From Kordia zhangzhouensis (GTDB taxonomy: Bacteria > Bacteroidota > Bacteroidia > Flavobacteriales > Flavobacteriaceae): 64,000 nt of DNA. Position numbers and translations under genes: made by a program. How positions within the stretch are numbered: the first letter of the stretch is position 1; each line of letters starts with the position of its first letter. Positions 35,867 to 45,682 of this stretch are shown here, piece by piece. A model generated the notes under the pieces. The model saw nothing but the letters and a program-made list of their open reading frames with translations. It made no database searches and was not told where the DNA came from. The stretch is taken from contig NZ_LBMH01000013.1 of assembly GCF_001005305.1 (NCBI RefSeq), positions 1-64,000 on the forward strand. Reading direction: 5' to 3'.

Positions 35867-38800
35867 CTATTTTATAAGAATTCGTTGAGTCAATTGTCCT
35901 TTTGAATGTATTATCTTCATAAAGTACAAACCCGTTGCATAATTTGCCAAATGAATTGTAGTTGGTTCCTTCAACTCTTGAAACGTAATGTGTTTTATTT
36001 TTCTCCCAAAACTGTCAAATAGTTGTACTTGAACATTGGTGAGTAATGCACCTGCTGATAAATATACCGTATCATCAGTGATGGTAGGCTGTACTTTTAT
36101 TTTTAATGGGTTGTCTGTATCGATTACTGTTAATGTACTACTCAAATTGGTTGATGACGGGTAGAATACTGAAAAGGAATCCGTTAAAAAACGTATGTAA
36201 TAATCATTTTGGTAAGCAATAGTATTACTACTGATGAAATCTCCTCCAGACACATATCCTGTAGTACACGTATTTCCATTTATTTTCATCACTTCAATAT
36301 CATGCACGGTATTTAAGTTTGAATCAGCTAGCATGAGATCATTCACCTCATCCTGTAACATATACAAACGTACCTGTACGTTACTTACTGGAGCAATCGA
36401 CGTACTGATAGAGACTTCTCTCCGTAGATACGGTTGCCCTGAAAAGTCTCTTGTATCAGCGTTGTCTATAAATAGTGTGGTTGTAACAGTTCCCAAGTCA
36501 TTTCCATTTGCATTGATTGCTGCTACAATGTTACTACTAGTATCCAATATTGGAACCCAATTGTTAGTATTTCCCTGTGCTGTTGAAATTTCAACCGATG
36601 GAATATTTTCGCATATCCCAGCTGTTCCTGTAGCCACTACAGGAGCTCCTTCTAAGCAAAAAGTGGCGCTGTTGGCGTATATATCTCTTCTTGAAACTTG
36701 TAGGTAATACGTGTTTCCAAAAGTAACGGGAATAGAGCCGTTGTTCGAAAAACATGCAACTTCTGTTCCATTACAAGCATCAAATACCGCAAAGTTGTTA
36801 AATGTTGAAGTACTATTCAGTGTAATGTTTCCTGTTAAAGTAGCCTCAAATGTATACCAAGCATCCAACCAATTGACCGTATCATTTTGGCAACTTCCCA
36901 CTGTACTTGCTACAGAAGAACCACGAAGTTCAATTGTAATGTTTTGTGATGTACATTCTCCAATTGCGGCTACTTGTGCCAATTCTGCGGAAACGCATGT
37001 ATCATTTGTAGGAGTTTCAAAAGCTTGAATTGAGAAACTATCAGACGATGCGTAAATTGACTGGCTATGTACACGAAGTAAATAAATACCTGGACTTAAT
37101 CCATATACAAATCCTCCATTATTAAAACACGCTAATTCATTGCCTCCACAGCTATCGTAAAAGGTAAATCTATCTAAACTGTTAACTCCCGATATTTGCA
37201 CATTTCCATTGACAGGCATAGAGAATTCATACCAAAGATCTAGATATGTATTTGTAGCGGTATCACAACTAGCTTGTACACTTTGTGTAGCTTTTCGGTT
37301 ATCATAAACTACAGAACGCTGAGTCGTAATATCATCTGTAATTACCTGAGCATTCACACATTCATTATTGGTTGCTGTTTCAAATGCTTGTATTTGAAAG
37401 CTATCAGCAGAAGAGTAAATATCAACGCTATACACTCTAAGTAAGTAAGTCCCGATAGAGAGATCGTAGGCAAAGAAACTTCCTGAGCTACATGCAACTT
37501 CATTTCCTCCACAGGAGTCGTAAAGTGTGAATCTATCTAAACTATTGACTCCTGTAATTTGCAAATTTCCTTGAACAGGCATGGTAAATTCATACCAGAT
37601 ATCCAAGTAGGTATTGGTTGTTGCGTCACAACTGGCTTGTATACTTTGTGTCGCATTTTGATTGTTGAAAGCAATTGTTCTTTGTGTGGTAATATCATCA
37701 GAAATGACCTGCGCATTTGCACAATCATCATTTGTAGCCGTTGCAAACGCCTGAATTTTAAAACTTTCAGAACTTGCATAGATAGAATTTTTATATGCCC
37801 TTAATAAATAGGTCCCAATTGTTAAGTCATACACAAAAGTGTTGCCTGTAGTACAACTTATTTCTGTGCCGCCACAACTGTCATATAGAGTAAACTTGTC
37901 TAAACTATTGACTCCAGATAAACGCAAATTTCCATTAACAGGCATGGTAAACTCATACCATACATCCAAATGTGTATTACTTGCTGTATCACAACTCGCA
38001 TCTAGACTTTCGGTAGCACCACGATTGTCAAAATTAATTGTTCGTTCAGTGGTTATATCTTCTGTAATGACTTCTGCAGTACCGCAGTCATCGTTAGTTA
38101 CAGTTGCAAATGCTTGAATGGAAAAACTATCTCCCGTAGCATAAATAGACCTGCTGTACGCTCGTAATAGATATACGCCTGAAGTCAAATTGTACGCATA
38201 GGTTTGACTGTTAGAACATATTATTTCCGTTCCGCCACAACCGTCATACAAAGTAAATTGATCTAACGAATTTACTCCTGAAATGTGCAGATTTCCATTT
38301 ACAGGCATCGTAAATTGATACCATACATCCAAATAGGTGTTCGTTGCAATATCACAACTTGCATCTAAGCTCTCGGTAGCTCCTCGATTGTCAAAGTTAA
38401 TTGTTCTTTGTGTGGTAATATCATCGGTGATAATTTGTGCAGTTGCACAGTCATCATTTACAACTGTTTCAAATGCTTGAATACGAAAGCTATCAGCTCC
38501 TGCTTGTACTTGCGTACTTACGACTCGGAGTTTGTACGTTCCCATAGGAAGATTGTAAACAAATTCATCATCATAAAAGCAAGCGATTTCAGCTCCTCCA
38601 CAAGTAGAATATAGCGAAAACCCATCTGCAAAATTCACATTGGTTATCTTGATATTTCCATTAACAGGCATCGTAAATTCAAACCACACATCTGGATATG
38701 TTGTTGCTGAAGTATCACAACTACTCAGTAAGCTTTGCGTAGCCATTCCATTATCAAAATTTACATCTGTAAATGTTGTCGTTGTTACTGTAATAACTTC

Positions 38801-38890
38801 CGCATTTGCACAGTCATTATTTAATGGTACTTGTGCATAGGATATTTGGGTAAGTATAAATATTCCTAAGAAAAGTATGATTGTTCTCAT
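35867..38890 (-). CDS. T9SS-secreted repeat protein with six beta-sandwich repeats
   Basis: A 1007-residue protein with a signal peptide (MRTIILFLGIFILTQISYAQ) and six PPC-like units of about 121 residues beginning near residues 25, 145, 266, 387, 508 and 629. Each starts with N-[DE]-C and holds YLDVWYEFTMPV-like and LYDSCGGTEI-like segments; the sixth is divergent. The C-terminus (ATGLYFMKIIHSKGQLTQRILIK region, last 25 residues) is a type A sorting domain that directs export through the type IX system and attachment to the surface. The role is probably adhesive; no catalytic domain was seen. Confidence 0.85.
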   Translation of the reverse strand: MRTIILFLGIFILTQISYAQVPLNNDCANAEVITVTTTTFTDVNFDNGMATQSLLSSCDTSATTYPDVWFEFTMPVNGNIKITNVNFADGFSLYSTCGGAEIACFYDDEFVYNLPMGTYKLRVVSTQVQAGADSFRIQAFETVVNDDCATAQIITDDITTQRTINFDNRGATESLDASCDIATNTYLDVWYQFTMPVNGNLHISGVNSLDQFTLYDGCGGTEIICSNSQTYAYNLTSGVYLLRAYSRSIYATGDSFSIQAFATVTNDDCGTAEVITEDITTERTINFDNRGATESLDASCDTASNTHLDVWYEFTMPVNGNLRLSGVNSLDKFTLYDSCGGTEISCTTGNTFVYDLTIGTYLLRAYKNSIYASSESFKIQAFATATNDDCANAQVISDDITTQRTIAFNNQNATQSIQASCDATTNTYLDIWYEFTMPVQGNLQITGVNSLDRFTLYDSCGGNEVACSSGSFFAYDLSIGTYLLRVYSVDIYSSADSFQIQAFETATNNECVNAQVITDDITTQRSVVYDNRKATQSVQASCDTATNTYLDLWYEFSMPVNGNVQISGVNSLDRFTFYDSCGGNELACFNNGGFVYGLSPGIYLLRVHSQSIYASSDSFSIQAFETPTNDTCVSAELAQVAAIGECTSQNITIELRGSSVASTVGSCQNDTVNWLDAWYTFEATLTGNITLNSTSTFNNFAVFDACNGTEVACFSNNGSIPVTFGNTYYLQVSRRDIYANSATFCLEGAPVVATGTAGICENIPSVEISTAQGNTNNWVPILDTSSNIVAAINANGNDLGTVTTTLFIDNADTRDFSGQPYLRREVSISTSIAPVSNVQVRLYMLQDEVNDLMLADSNLNTVHDIEVMKINGNTCTTGYVSGGDFISSNTIAYQNDYYIRFLTDSFSVFYPSSTNLSSTLTVIDTDNPLKIKVQPTITDDTVYLSAGALLTNVQVQLFDSFGRKIKHITFQELKEPTTIHLANYATGLYFMKIIHSKGQLTQRILIK
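37007..38458 (-). repeat. four tandem 363-bp coding repeats
   Basis: Residues 145-628 of the repeat protein form four consecutive 121-residue units that are closely similar to one another. The high similarity implies recent duplication or gene conversion and makes this stretch prone to copy-number change and to assembly collapse. Confidence 0.8.
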
Positions 38891-38950
38891 GTAGTTTGCC
38901 CCAGTTTTAGTTTTACTTCATGAAGGTACTTTCTTTTGAATAAGCGTATA

Positions 38951-38987
38951 AAAAAAATGTATGAACCGACACGATTCATACATTTTT
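38951..38987 (-). terminator. intrinsic terminator after icmF
   Basis: ATGTATGAA and TTCATACAT arms extended by A/T pairs form the stem; a T-tract follows on the minus strand. It lies about 30 bp after the icmF stop codon. Confidence 0.8.
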
Positions 38988-39016
38988 GGTAGTGTTTATT
39001 TTTTGTTTAGATGAAA

Positions 39017-42000
39017 CTACATATTTCTTCGATATTGTCCACCAACTTCGAATAATGCAGAGGTAATTTGTCCTAACGAACATACTTTACAAACATCCAT
39101 CAAGGCTTCAAAAATATTTTCATTATTGATGGCTTTTTTCTGTAAATCACGCAATAATTCTTTGGTGTTATGTGCCTTGTGTAGATTGTTTAATATCTTT
39201 ATTTGATATTGCTTTTCTTCTTCTGTTGCACGAATAACTTCTTTTGGAATCACCGTAGGCGAACCTTTACTACTTAAAAATGTATTCACACCAATAATTG
39301 GAAATTGTCCGTTGTGTTTCAATGTTTCGTAATACAAGCTCTCTTCTTGAATTTTTGAACGTTGATACATGGTTTCCATTGCTCCTAAAACACCGCCACG
39401 CTCTGTAATTCGGTCAAATTCTGCTAAGACAGCTTCTTCTACTAAATCTGTTAGTTCTTCAATGATAAACGAACCTTGGATTGGATTTTCGTTTTTAGCT
39501 AGTCCTAACTCCTTATTGATAATCAATTGAATTGCCATTGCCCTACGAACTGATTCTTCCGTTGGTGTCGTAATCGCTTCGTCGTACGCATTGGTATGCA
39601 ATGAGTTACAGTTATCGTAAATTGCATATAAGGCTTGCAATGTAGTACGAATATCGTTGAAATCGATTTCCTGCGCATGCAGACTACGTCCAGACGTCTG
39701 AATGTGATATTTCAACATTTGCGCACGTGCATTGGCTCCGTACTTGTGTTTTAAGGCTTTCGCCCAGATTTTACGCGCTACACGACCAATTACCGAATAT
39801 TCTGGATCGATTCCGTTCGAGAAGAAGAACGATAAGTTTGGACCAAATTTATTGATATCCATTCCTCTGCTCAGATAATATTCAACATACGTAAATCCGT
39901 TGGAAAGAGTCAATGCCAACTGCGTAATTGGATTAGCACCTGCTTCTGCAATATGATATCCAGAAATAGACACCGAATAGAAGTTACGCACATTGTTTTT
40001 GATAAAATATTCTTGCACGTCTCCCATCAAACGCAAGGCAAATTCTGTAGAGAAAATACACGTATTTTGCGCTTGGTCTTCTTTTAAAATATCTGCTTGA
40101 ACCGTTCCACGAACTTGTGCAATAGTATTGGTTTTGATTTCGTTATAGATTTCTTTTGGCAATACTTGATCACCAGTCACACCAAGCAACATCAACCCTA
40201 GTCCATCATTTCCTTCTGGCAATTCACCATTGTATTTTGGACGCTCTTTATCTTTATAGATTGCTGCAATTTTTGCTTCTACCTCAGCTTCTAGCCCATT
40301 TTCTTTGATGTAAATTTCACATTGCTGATCGATGGCTGCATTCATGAAAAATCCTAACAACATTGGTGCCGGACCATTAATTGTCATACTCACCGAGGTC
40401 ATTTTATCCGCTAGATTAAATCCAGAATAGAGTTTTTTTGCATCGTCCAAACAACAAATAGAAACACCTGCGTTTCCAATTTTACCATAAATATCTGGTC
40501 GTACATCTGGATCGTTTCCGTATAACGTCACACTGTCAAATGCTGTTGACAAACGTTTTGCGGGCATGCCTGCACTCACATAATGAAAACGCTTGTTGGT
40601 TCGTTCTGGGCCTCCTTCTCCCGCAAACATACGCGCTGGATCTTCTCCTGTACGCTTAAACGGATACAACCCTGAAGTGTATGGAAACTCGCCTGGTACA
40701 TTTTCCTGCAAACACCAACGTAAAATGTCTCCCCAAGCTTGGTATTTTGGCAAGGCTACTTTCGGAATTTGTAAGTGTGATAAGGATTCTGTGTGCGTGT
40801 TTATTTTGATTTCTTTATCGCGAACTTTAAACGTGTAGATTGGATTTTTGTATTTGTTGACTTTATCATTCCAGCCGTTGATGATTTCCCAGTTGTATGG
40901 ATCGAGATTTAGCTTGACGCGATCGAACTCTTTCAGTAATAATTTGACCAATTCTATATCTGCTTCGCTGTCTAATCGCTCTAAAATGATGTCTTCATCT
41001 AAACCAGTTTTAGACATGAACGTCATTTCTACTTCATGTGATTTTACATTGGTAATAGAACCAATCGTTTTATAGATTCCGTAGAGTTTTTGAGCTACTT
41101 CAACTTGTTCTGTTGCTTTTTGATCGTACGCTCGATTGTTTTCTGCAATCTCAGATAAATAACGTGTTCGTGATGGAGGAATGACAAAAATCTTCTCGCT
41201 CATTTCTTTAGATATCTCGAAAGTAGAAGATAAATCAGCTTCTGTTTTTTCAACCAATTTATCCATCACGGCTTTGTACAAGGTGTTCATTCCAGGGTCA
41301 TTGAACTGCGAAGCAATGGTTCCAAACACAGGCAATTTATCTTGTGGAATGTCCCACAAATTGTTATTGCGCATATACTGTTTTTTTACGTCGCGTAAGG
41401 CATCTAACGAACCGCGTTTGTCAAATTTGTTAATTGCTACCAAATCGGCAAAATCAAGCATATCAATCTTCTCTAACTGTGTTGCCGCCCCAAATTCTGG
41501 TGTCATTACGTACAATGCCACATCACTGTGCTCCATGATTTCTGTATCAGACTGACCAATTCCAGAGGTTTCTAAAATGATTAAGTCATATTCTGCCGCT
41601 TTTAAGACCTCAACCGCTTCATTTACATATTTTGACAATGCCAAGTTGGATTGACGTGTTGCCAAACTACGCATATATACTCTTGGCGAATTGATGGCAT
41701 TCATACGAATACGATCTCCTAATAGTGCGCCACCTGTTTTTCGTTTAGAAGGATCAACTGAAATAAGTCCGATAGTTTTTTCTGGAAAATCAATCAAAAA
41801 ACGACGTACCAATTCGTCTACCAAACTAGATTTCCCTGCACCTCCTGTACCTGTAATTCCTAATACTGGTGTTTTTGAGTCTTTATTTTTAATGTGGATT
41901 GTTTCTAACGCATCTTTGGCTACTTCTGGAAAGTTTTCTGCGGAAGAAATGACACGTGCAATAGCTTTTGGGTCTTTTTCATGTAAAATTGCGACTTCTC

Positions 42001-42457
42001 CATTAAGAGAATCACCAATTGCAAAATCAGACTTTTTTACAAGGTCATTGATCATTCCTTGCAGTCCCATCTCACGTCCATCATCTGGTGAGTAAATTCG
42101 TGTAATTCCATACTCCATCAATTCTTTAATCTCTTCTGGAAGGATTACACCACCACCGCCGCCAAAGATTTTAATATGTCCAGCTCCTCGTTCTTGAAGC
42201 AAATCATACATATATTTAAAATATTCATTATGACCTCCTTGATATGAGGTCATTGCAATAGCATTGGCATCTTCTTGAATTGCAGTGTTCACTACTTCTT
42301 CAACACTTCTGTCATGACCTAGATGAATCACTTCTACACCAGTAGATTGAATAATTCTACGCATGATATTAATAGCAGCATCATGTCCGTCAAACAAAGA
42401 AGCTGCTGTAACAATTCGTACTTTATGAGTTGGCTTATAAGGTTGTACTTGTTCCAT
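39017..42457 (-). CDS. icmF: fused isobutyryl-CoA mutase IcmF
   Basis: A 1146-residue fusion typical of IcmF. The N-terminal B12-binding domain carries [11 protein letters not shown] (H25 as lower cobalt ligand) and GGHNEYF. A MeaI-like G-protein chaperone follows, with P-loop GTGGAGKS at 203-210, and a C-terminal acyl-CoA mutase TIM barrel from about 540 with [20 protein letters not shown]. It interconverts isobutyryl-CoA and n-butyryl-CoA with adenosylcobalamin, the G-domain guarding cofactor loading. Some relatives act on pivalyl- or isovaleryl-CoA, so substrate range is open. Confidence 0.94.
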   Translation of the reverse strand: MEQVQPYKPTHKVRIVTAASLFDGHDAAINIMRRIIQSTGVEVIHLGHDRSVEEVVNTAIQEDANAIAMTSYQGGHNEYFKYMYDLLQERGAGHIKIFGGGGGVILPEEIKELMEYGITRIYSPDDGREMGLQGMINDLVKKSDFAIGDSLNGEVAILHEKDPKAIARVISSAENFPEVAKDALETIHIKNKDSKTPVLGITGTGGAGKSSLVDELVRRFLIDFPEKTIGLISVDPSKRKTGGALLGDRIRMNAINSPRVYMRSLATRQSNLALSKYVNEAVEVLKAAEYDLIILETSGIGQSDTEIMEHSDVALYVMTPEFGAATQLEKIDMLDFADLVAINKFDKRGSLDALRDVKKQYMRNNNLWDIPQDKLPVFGTIASQFNDPGMNTLYKAVMDKLVEKTEADLSSTFEISKEMSEKIFVIPPSRTRYLSEIAENNRAYDQKATEQVEVAQKLYGIYKTIGSITNVKSHEVEMTFMSKTGLDEDIILERLDSEADIELVKLLLKEFDRVKLNLDPYNWEIINGWNDKVNKYKNPIYTFKVRDKEIKINTHTESLSHLQIPKVALPKYQAWGDILRWCLQENVPGEFPYTSGLYPFKRTGEDPARMFAGEGGPERTNKRFHYVSAGMPAKRLSTAFDSVTLYGNDPDVRPDIYGKIGNAGVSICCLDDAKKLYSGFNLADKMTSVSMTINGPAPMLLGFFMNAAIDQQCEIYIKENGLEAEVEAKIAAIYKDKERPKYNGELPEGNDGLGLMLLGVTGDQVLPKEIYNEIKTNTIAQVRGTVQADILKEDQAQNTCIFSTEFALRLMGDVQEYFIKNNVRNFYSVSISGYHIAEAGANPITQLALTLSNGFTYVEYYLSRGMDINKFGPNLSFFFSNGIDPEYSVIGRVARKIWAKALKHKYGANARAQMLKYHIQTSGRSLHAQEIDFNDIRTTLQALYAIYDNCNSLHTNAYDEAITTPTEESVRRAMAIQLIINKELGLAKNENPIQGSFIIEELTDLVEEAVLAEFDRITERGGVLGAMETMYQRSKIQEESLYYETLKHNGQFPIIGVNTFLSSKGSPTVIPKEVIRATEEEKQYQIKILNNLHKAHNTKELLRDLQKKAINNENIFEALMDVCKVCSLGQITSALFEVGGQYRRNM

Positions 42458-42622
42458 TTGTAATGAAGTCTCTTTTTTAGGCTTGCAATTTACGGAATAT
42501 TCAAAAAAATATCATATTTATTATGAATTTTCTAACACCATCGTACCGTCTACTTTTTTGACATATCTTGTTATTTTTAAAGCAGATTTTATATCTTTCA
42601 CGTTCAATAAATTTTATTACTT

Positions 42623-43324
42623 ATGAAGAAAATCATTGTTGCTATTGTTGGATTATTCATGCTAAATTCATGTGCTGAATTACAACAAGTAGTAAATCAG
42701 TTGCCGCAAGGAGGTATTGGAAATGCAGATATTGCTGCTGGTTTGCGTCAAGCTTTAGATTTTGGAATTGACAAACAAGTTAAAAAATTAACATTAAAAG
42801 ACGGGTTTTATAAAAATGAACTTGTTAAGATTTTAATGCCTGAAGAATTACGAAAAGTAGACAAAGCTTTACGTGATATTGGCCTAGGAAGTTTGGCTGA
42901 TGATGGTATTAAAATGCTTAATAGAGCCGCTGAAGATGCGGTAAAAGAAGCTACTCCAATTTTTGTAAACGCTGTAAAAGACATCACTTTTGATGATGCT
43001 AGAAACATTTTACTTGGCGCTGACAATGCCGCTACTCAATATCTACAAGGAAAAACTACTACAGATCTTTACAATAAATTTCAACCTGTTATACAAAATT
43101 CCTTTTCAAAAGTTGGAGCCGATAGAATTTGGACTAATTTGATTGAGCGTTATAATACAATTCCTTTTGTGAATAAAGTAAATCCAGACTTGACGGATTA
43201 TGTAACTAATGAAGCTTTAAAAGGTGTTTATACTATGATTGCTGTGGAAGAAAAGAAGATTCGAACCAAAGTAAATTCTCGAACCACAGACTTATTGAAA
43301 AGAGTGTTTGCTTTGCAAGATTAA
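42623..43324 (+). CDS. DUF4197 lipoprotein
   Basis: A 233-residue lipoprotein (MKKIIVAIVGLFMLNSC). The DUF4197 pattern is visible in DIAAGLRQALDFGIDKQV, DARNILLGADNAATQYLQ and the C-terminal DYVTNEALKGVYTMIAVEEK. It is an all-helical envelope protein family of unknown function. It diverges from icmF and is followed by a strong terminator. Confidence 0.88.
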   Translation: MKKIIVAIVGLFMLNSCAELQQVVNQLPQGGIGNADIAAGLRQALDFGIDKQVKKLTLKDGFYKNELVKILMPEELRKVDKALRDIGLGSLADDGIKMLNRAAEDAVKEATPIFVNAVKDITFDDARNILLGADNAATQYLQGKTTTDLYNKFQPVIQNSFSKVGADRIWTNLIERYNTIPFVNKVNPDLTDYVTNEALKGVYTMIAVEEKKIRTKVNSRTTDLLKRVFALQD

Positions 43325-43366
43325 ACTTAAATAGTTATACTCAAAAGTTGTAATATATTAAAAAGT

Positions 43367-43404
43367 ACCGTTGTAATACTCTATATTACAACGGTTTTCT
43401 TTTT
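43367..43404 (+). terminator. intrinsic terminator after the DUF4197 gene
   Basis: ACCGTTGTAATA and TATTACAACGGT form a perfect 12-bp stem with a five-base loop, followed by TTTCTTTTT. Confidence 0.92.
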
Positions 43405-43419
43405 ACGGCAAACCGTAAG

Positions 43420-43447
43420 TTGTTATCGTTCGTTTCACATATTTTTG
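43420..43447 (+). promoter_or_regulatory. promoter abutting the DUF5763-like gene
   Basis: TTG, a 17-bp spacer and TATTTTTG (exact -7) end only 5 bp before the ATG at 43453, so the message may begin at or next to its start codon. Confidence 0.5.
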
Positions 43448-43452
43448 TAGAA

Positions 43453-43932
43453 ATGAAGTATCTAATTTTTTTATTTTTCTTTTTTTATTTTTCTTTTGCC
43501 TGTCTTTCACAAGATGTGTACAGAACTCCTACTGGAAAAAGATACCATTTAAGTTCTTGTAGAATGGTAGAAAATGTTTCTAGTAAGTTAGTCGGTATTG
43601 ATGTAATTAATTCCTCCAAATTAACTCCTTGTAAAATTTGCAAGCCACCTCAAAAAAAGGAGCTTGAAAAACGTTTTACTCCAGAAGATAAATCTGTAGG
43701 AACATCCATTTCAGTACAATGCAAAGGTTTTACTAAAAAAGGAAAACGTTGCAAACATCGAACACAATTAGCCAACGGATATTGTTTTCAACACACTCAA
43801 CAAAACAGCCAAGAAACAACTTCTTCTCAAAGTACGACCACAACAACTCAAAGATGCGGAGCTAAAACACAAAGTGGAAAACCATGCAAAAGAAAAGTGA
43901 AGGGTGGCGGATTTTGTTATCAACACAAGTAA
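43453..43932 (+). CDS. exported small zinc-ribbon-like protein (DUF5763-like)
   Basis: A 159-residue protein with a signal peptide (MKYLIFLFFFFYFSFACLSQ). Next comes a YHLSSCRMVENV...CKICKPP segment like those found after exported nuclease-type domains. Two copies of a Cys-His motif follow: CKGFTKKGKRCKHRT with GYCFQH, and CGAKTQSGKPCKRKV with FCYQH. These CxxxTxxGxxC...CxxH repeats are the DUF5763 type, probably binding zinc. The function is unknown. The frame opens 11 codons earlier, but 43453 gives the proper signal peptide. Confidence 0.78.
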   Translation: MKYLIFLFFFFYFSFACLSQDVYRTPTGKRYHLSSCRMVENVSSKLVGIDVINSSKLTPCKICKPPQKKELEKRFTPEDKSVGTSISVQCKGFTKKGKRCKHRTQLANGYCFQHTQQNSQETTSSQSTTTTTQRCGAKTQSGKPCKRKVKGGGFCYQHK

Positions 43933-44037
43933 TTTTTTAATTGTATTCTACACTTTTTATGTTAAAGTAAGGTTAGAATATGTGTTTTAATCGTCTTCAA
44001 TTTTGTATCTTTAAGTACTAATTTTTCAGAAAAGGCT

Positions 44038-44241
44038 ATGGAAAAGAAAAAAATATATTCTACCGATTCGCAAATCCAAGTTATGGACGCAAAACATCTT
44101 TTAGAAGAAGCAGGCATTAACTACTTTGAGATTAATAAAATGGATTCATCCTATGCGGGCATTCTTGGCGGAAGTATCGAACTACACGTTGCAGAAGAAG
44201 ATGTTTCGAAAGCTATCGCAGTATTAAACGAACTTAAATAA
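44038..44241 (+). CDS. DUF2007 domain small protein
   Basis: A 67-residue cytosolic protein matching the DUF2007 (putative signal transducer) fold: IYSTDSQIQVMDAKHLLEEAG, a middle GGSIELHVAEEDVSKA and the end AIAVLNELK. The family is common in Flavobacteria and has a PII-like ferredoxin fold; its role is unknown. Confidence 0.82.
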   Translation: MEKKKIYSTDSQIQVMDAKHLLEEAGINYFEINKMDSSYAGILGGSIELHVAEEDVSKAIAVLNELK

Positions 44242-44328
44242 AGATATTCTATAAACGTAAAGTTTTTACTATTTAAAATAATATTTCCTGATTTTGTTTC
44301 TTTTACAAAGTCAGTCTATTTTTTATCA

Positions 44329-44346
44329 TATACATTTCGTAGACAA
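44329..44346 (+). promoter_or_regulatory. 18-bp shared box upstream of the first effector-like gene
   Basis: TATACATTTCGTAGACAA occurs 76 bp before the ATG at 44423. A copy differing at only two positions lies 79 bp before the effector-like gene at 46886. Confidence 0.55.
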
Positions 44347-44422
44347 AAGCTTCTTTTCAATAAAAACCTTTCAATATTTAAGTACCTTTCTATGGATTAT
44401 TTTAATTATACCTTAGAAAGTC

Positions 44423-44995
44423 ATGCATATTCATTCCAAAAAGTCAAAAGAAAGAACCTCTTCTGCAAGTCAAACAGCAATTCAAAATACCGAAAGTTCT
44501 CCTCTTTTTTTGGAAGATAATAGACCACATATTACTATTCAGAAAAAAAGTACTGCTTCAGCTCCAATTCAACTTGTAAAATATATCCGAAAACGAAACG
44601 GTCAAATTGTGCAAGTTCCTGATGATTATCAGAAAAAAAGTAAAGAACGATGGGCGGAAGCTCCTGCACCTGCCGCAGTTGCTCCTGCCGCAGCCGCAGC
44701 TGCACCAGTAGTTGCAGCACCTGCTGGACCAACTCCTACAGATATTTTTTTAGCAAAATCACCTGCTTCTTTTTCTCTCTCAGGTGGAAAAAGAACAACA
44801 TTAGCAGGCACAAAATGGTTTAAAGTATTGTATGGTGATAAAGATTATTCACTTCATATCCATGTAAAGGATAATGGCGGAATTAATCATACAGATGATA
44901 AAATAAAAAATAGAAGTGGTACTCGTGAATATTATGTAAACCTACCTAGTAGTTTCAATGCAAAAGTAAAAGAATTGAATCCTTTTAAAAAGTAA
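44423..44995 (+). CDS. putative injection-system effector, unknown C-terminal domain
   Basis: A 190-residue protein without a signal peptide. The N-terminal 55 residues are Ser/Thr/Gln/Lys-rich and carry LFLEDNRP (28-35) and IQKK/IQLV, like cargo leaders of Bacteroidota extracellular contractile injection systems. An Ala/Pro linker (about 79-105) joins a C-terminal domain (about 106-190, with GTKWFKVLYGDKDYSLHIHV and GTREYYVNLPSSF) that I do not recognise. It is followed after 2 bp by the nuclease-bearing partner, so the two form one unit. A toxin role is inference. Confidence 0.6.
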   Translation: MHIHSKKSKERTSSASQTAIQNTESSPLFLEDNRPHITIQKKSTASAPIQLVKYIRKRNGQIVQVPDDYQKKSKERWAEAPAPAAVAPAAAAAAPVVAAPAGPTPTDIFLAKSPASFSLSGGKRTTLAGTKWFKVLYGDKDYSLHIHVKDNGGINHTDDKIKNRSGTREYYVNLPSSFNAKVKELNPFKK

Positions 44996-44997
44996 TC

Positions 44998-45603
44998 ATG
45001 TATTACCAACCAACCTCACAAAAATATACTACTAGAGAATCTGTTGCTAATTTTGCTCCTAATATATCCAATAACGTTTTTCAGTTGGTCGATAACAGAG
45101 AAATTGCACTGAAACATCCACAATTGTTTCAGCCTTCTCAAACCATCCAATTGGCAAGAACCATAAAATATGGTGATTCGGCAAAATTAGCTCGTGCCCG
45201 TTTTAGAGTTGGTGGTGGCAAACGTTCAAAAGGTCTTGATTTTAGTGTGTGGAAACGCGGTAGAGAAGCTCAGCATTTAATTCCTGCACAAGTTTGTAAA
45301 GCTTTTGGTGTTCCTAAAAGTTGGGCAAATCATGCTATGAATGGAATGATGTTGCCTTCTGGAAGACGAACGACTAACCACTTGCGTATAAAGCGTTTGG
45401 ATAAAGGAAAAATGCATCACATCAAAGGAGGCGGTAGTCATCCTAACTATAATAAATATGTATTTAGACTTGCTCATCAACAAGGTTGGAGAAAAGGAAA
45501 AGTAAGTCAGATACAGTTTGCGAGACTTGCTAATCGATTACGAGTTCTTAACAGACCTTACCGAACTGGCTCTGCTAGTGGTTATATTGACGACTTGAAG
45601 TAA
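44998..45603 (+). CDS. putative injection-system effector with AHH-type nuclease domain
   Basis: A 201-residue protein without a signal peptide. The leader has VFQLVDNR (27-34) and TIQLAR (49-54), as in its two neighbours. The C-terminal domain shows the pattern of the AHH branch of HNH/endonuclease VII toxins: EAQHLIPAQV (90-99), NGMMLPSG (115-122) and MHHIKGGGSHPNYNKYV (139-155), with His in the metal and catalytic positions. This points to a DNA- or RNA-cleaving toxin. No immunity gene is next to it. The family call rests on motif pattern only. Confidence 0.68.
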   Translation: MYYQPTSQKYTTRESVANFAPNISNNVFQLVDNREIALKHPQLFQPSQTIQLARTIKYGDSAKLARARFRVGGGKRSKGLDFSVWKRGREAQHLIPAQVCKAFGVPKSWANHAMNGMMLPSGRRTTNHLRIKRLDKGKMHHIKGGGSHPNYNKYVFRLAHQQGWRKGKVSQIQFARLANRLRVLNRPYRTGSASGYIDDLK

Positions 45604-45682
45604 GCGCAAAAAGATAGTGTTTTTCCCCTAACACACTCTTATATTTTTTTCTTATTTTGCTTATAACGAAAAAGTTACTCTC

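Noticed and set aside
37007-38458. Regular repeats considered as a CRISPR array
   Set aside because: The unit is 363 bp, in frame and coding, with no short repeat-spacer pattern.
44535-44811. Antisense Ala/Gly- or Gln/Leu-rich frames over the first effector
   Set aside because: They come from the repetitive Ala/Pro linker codons read backwards.
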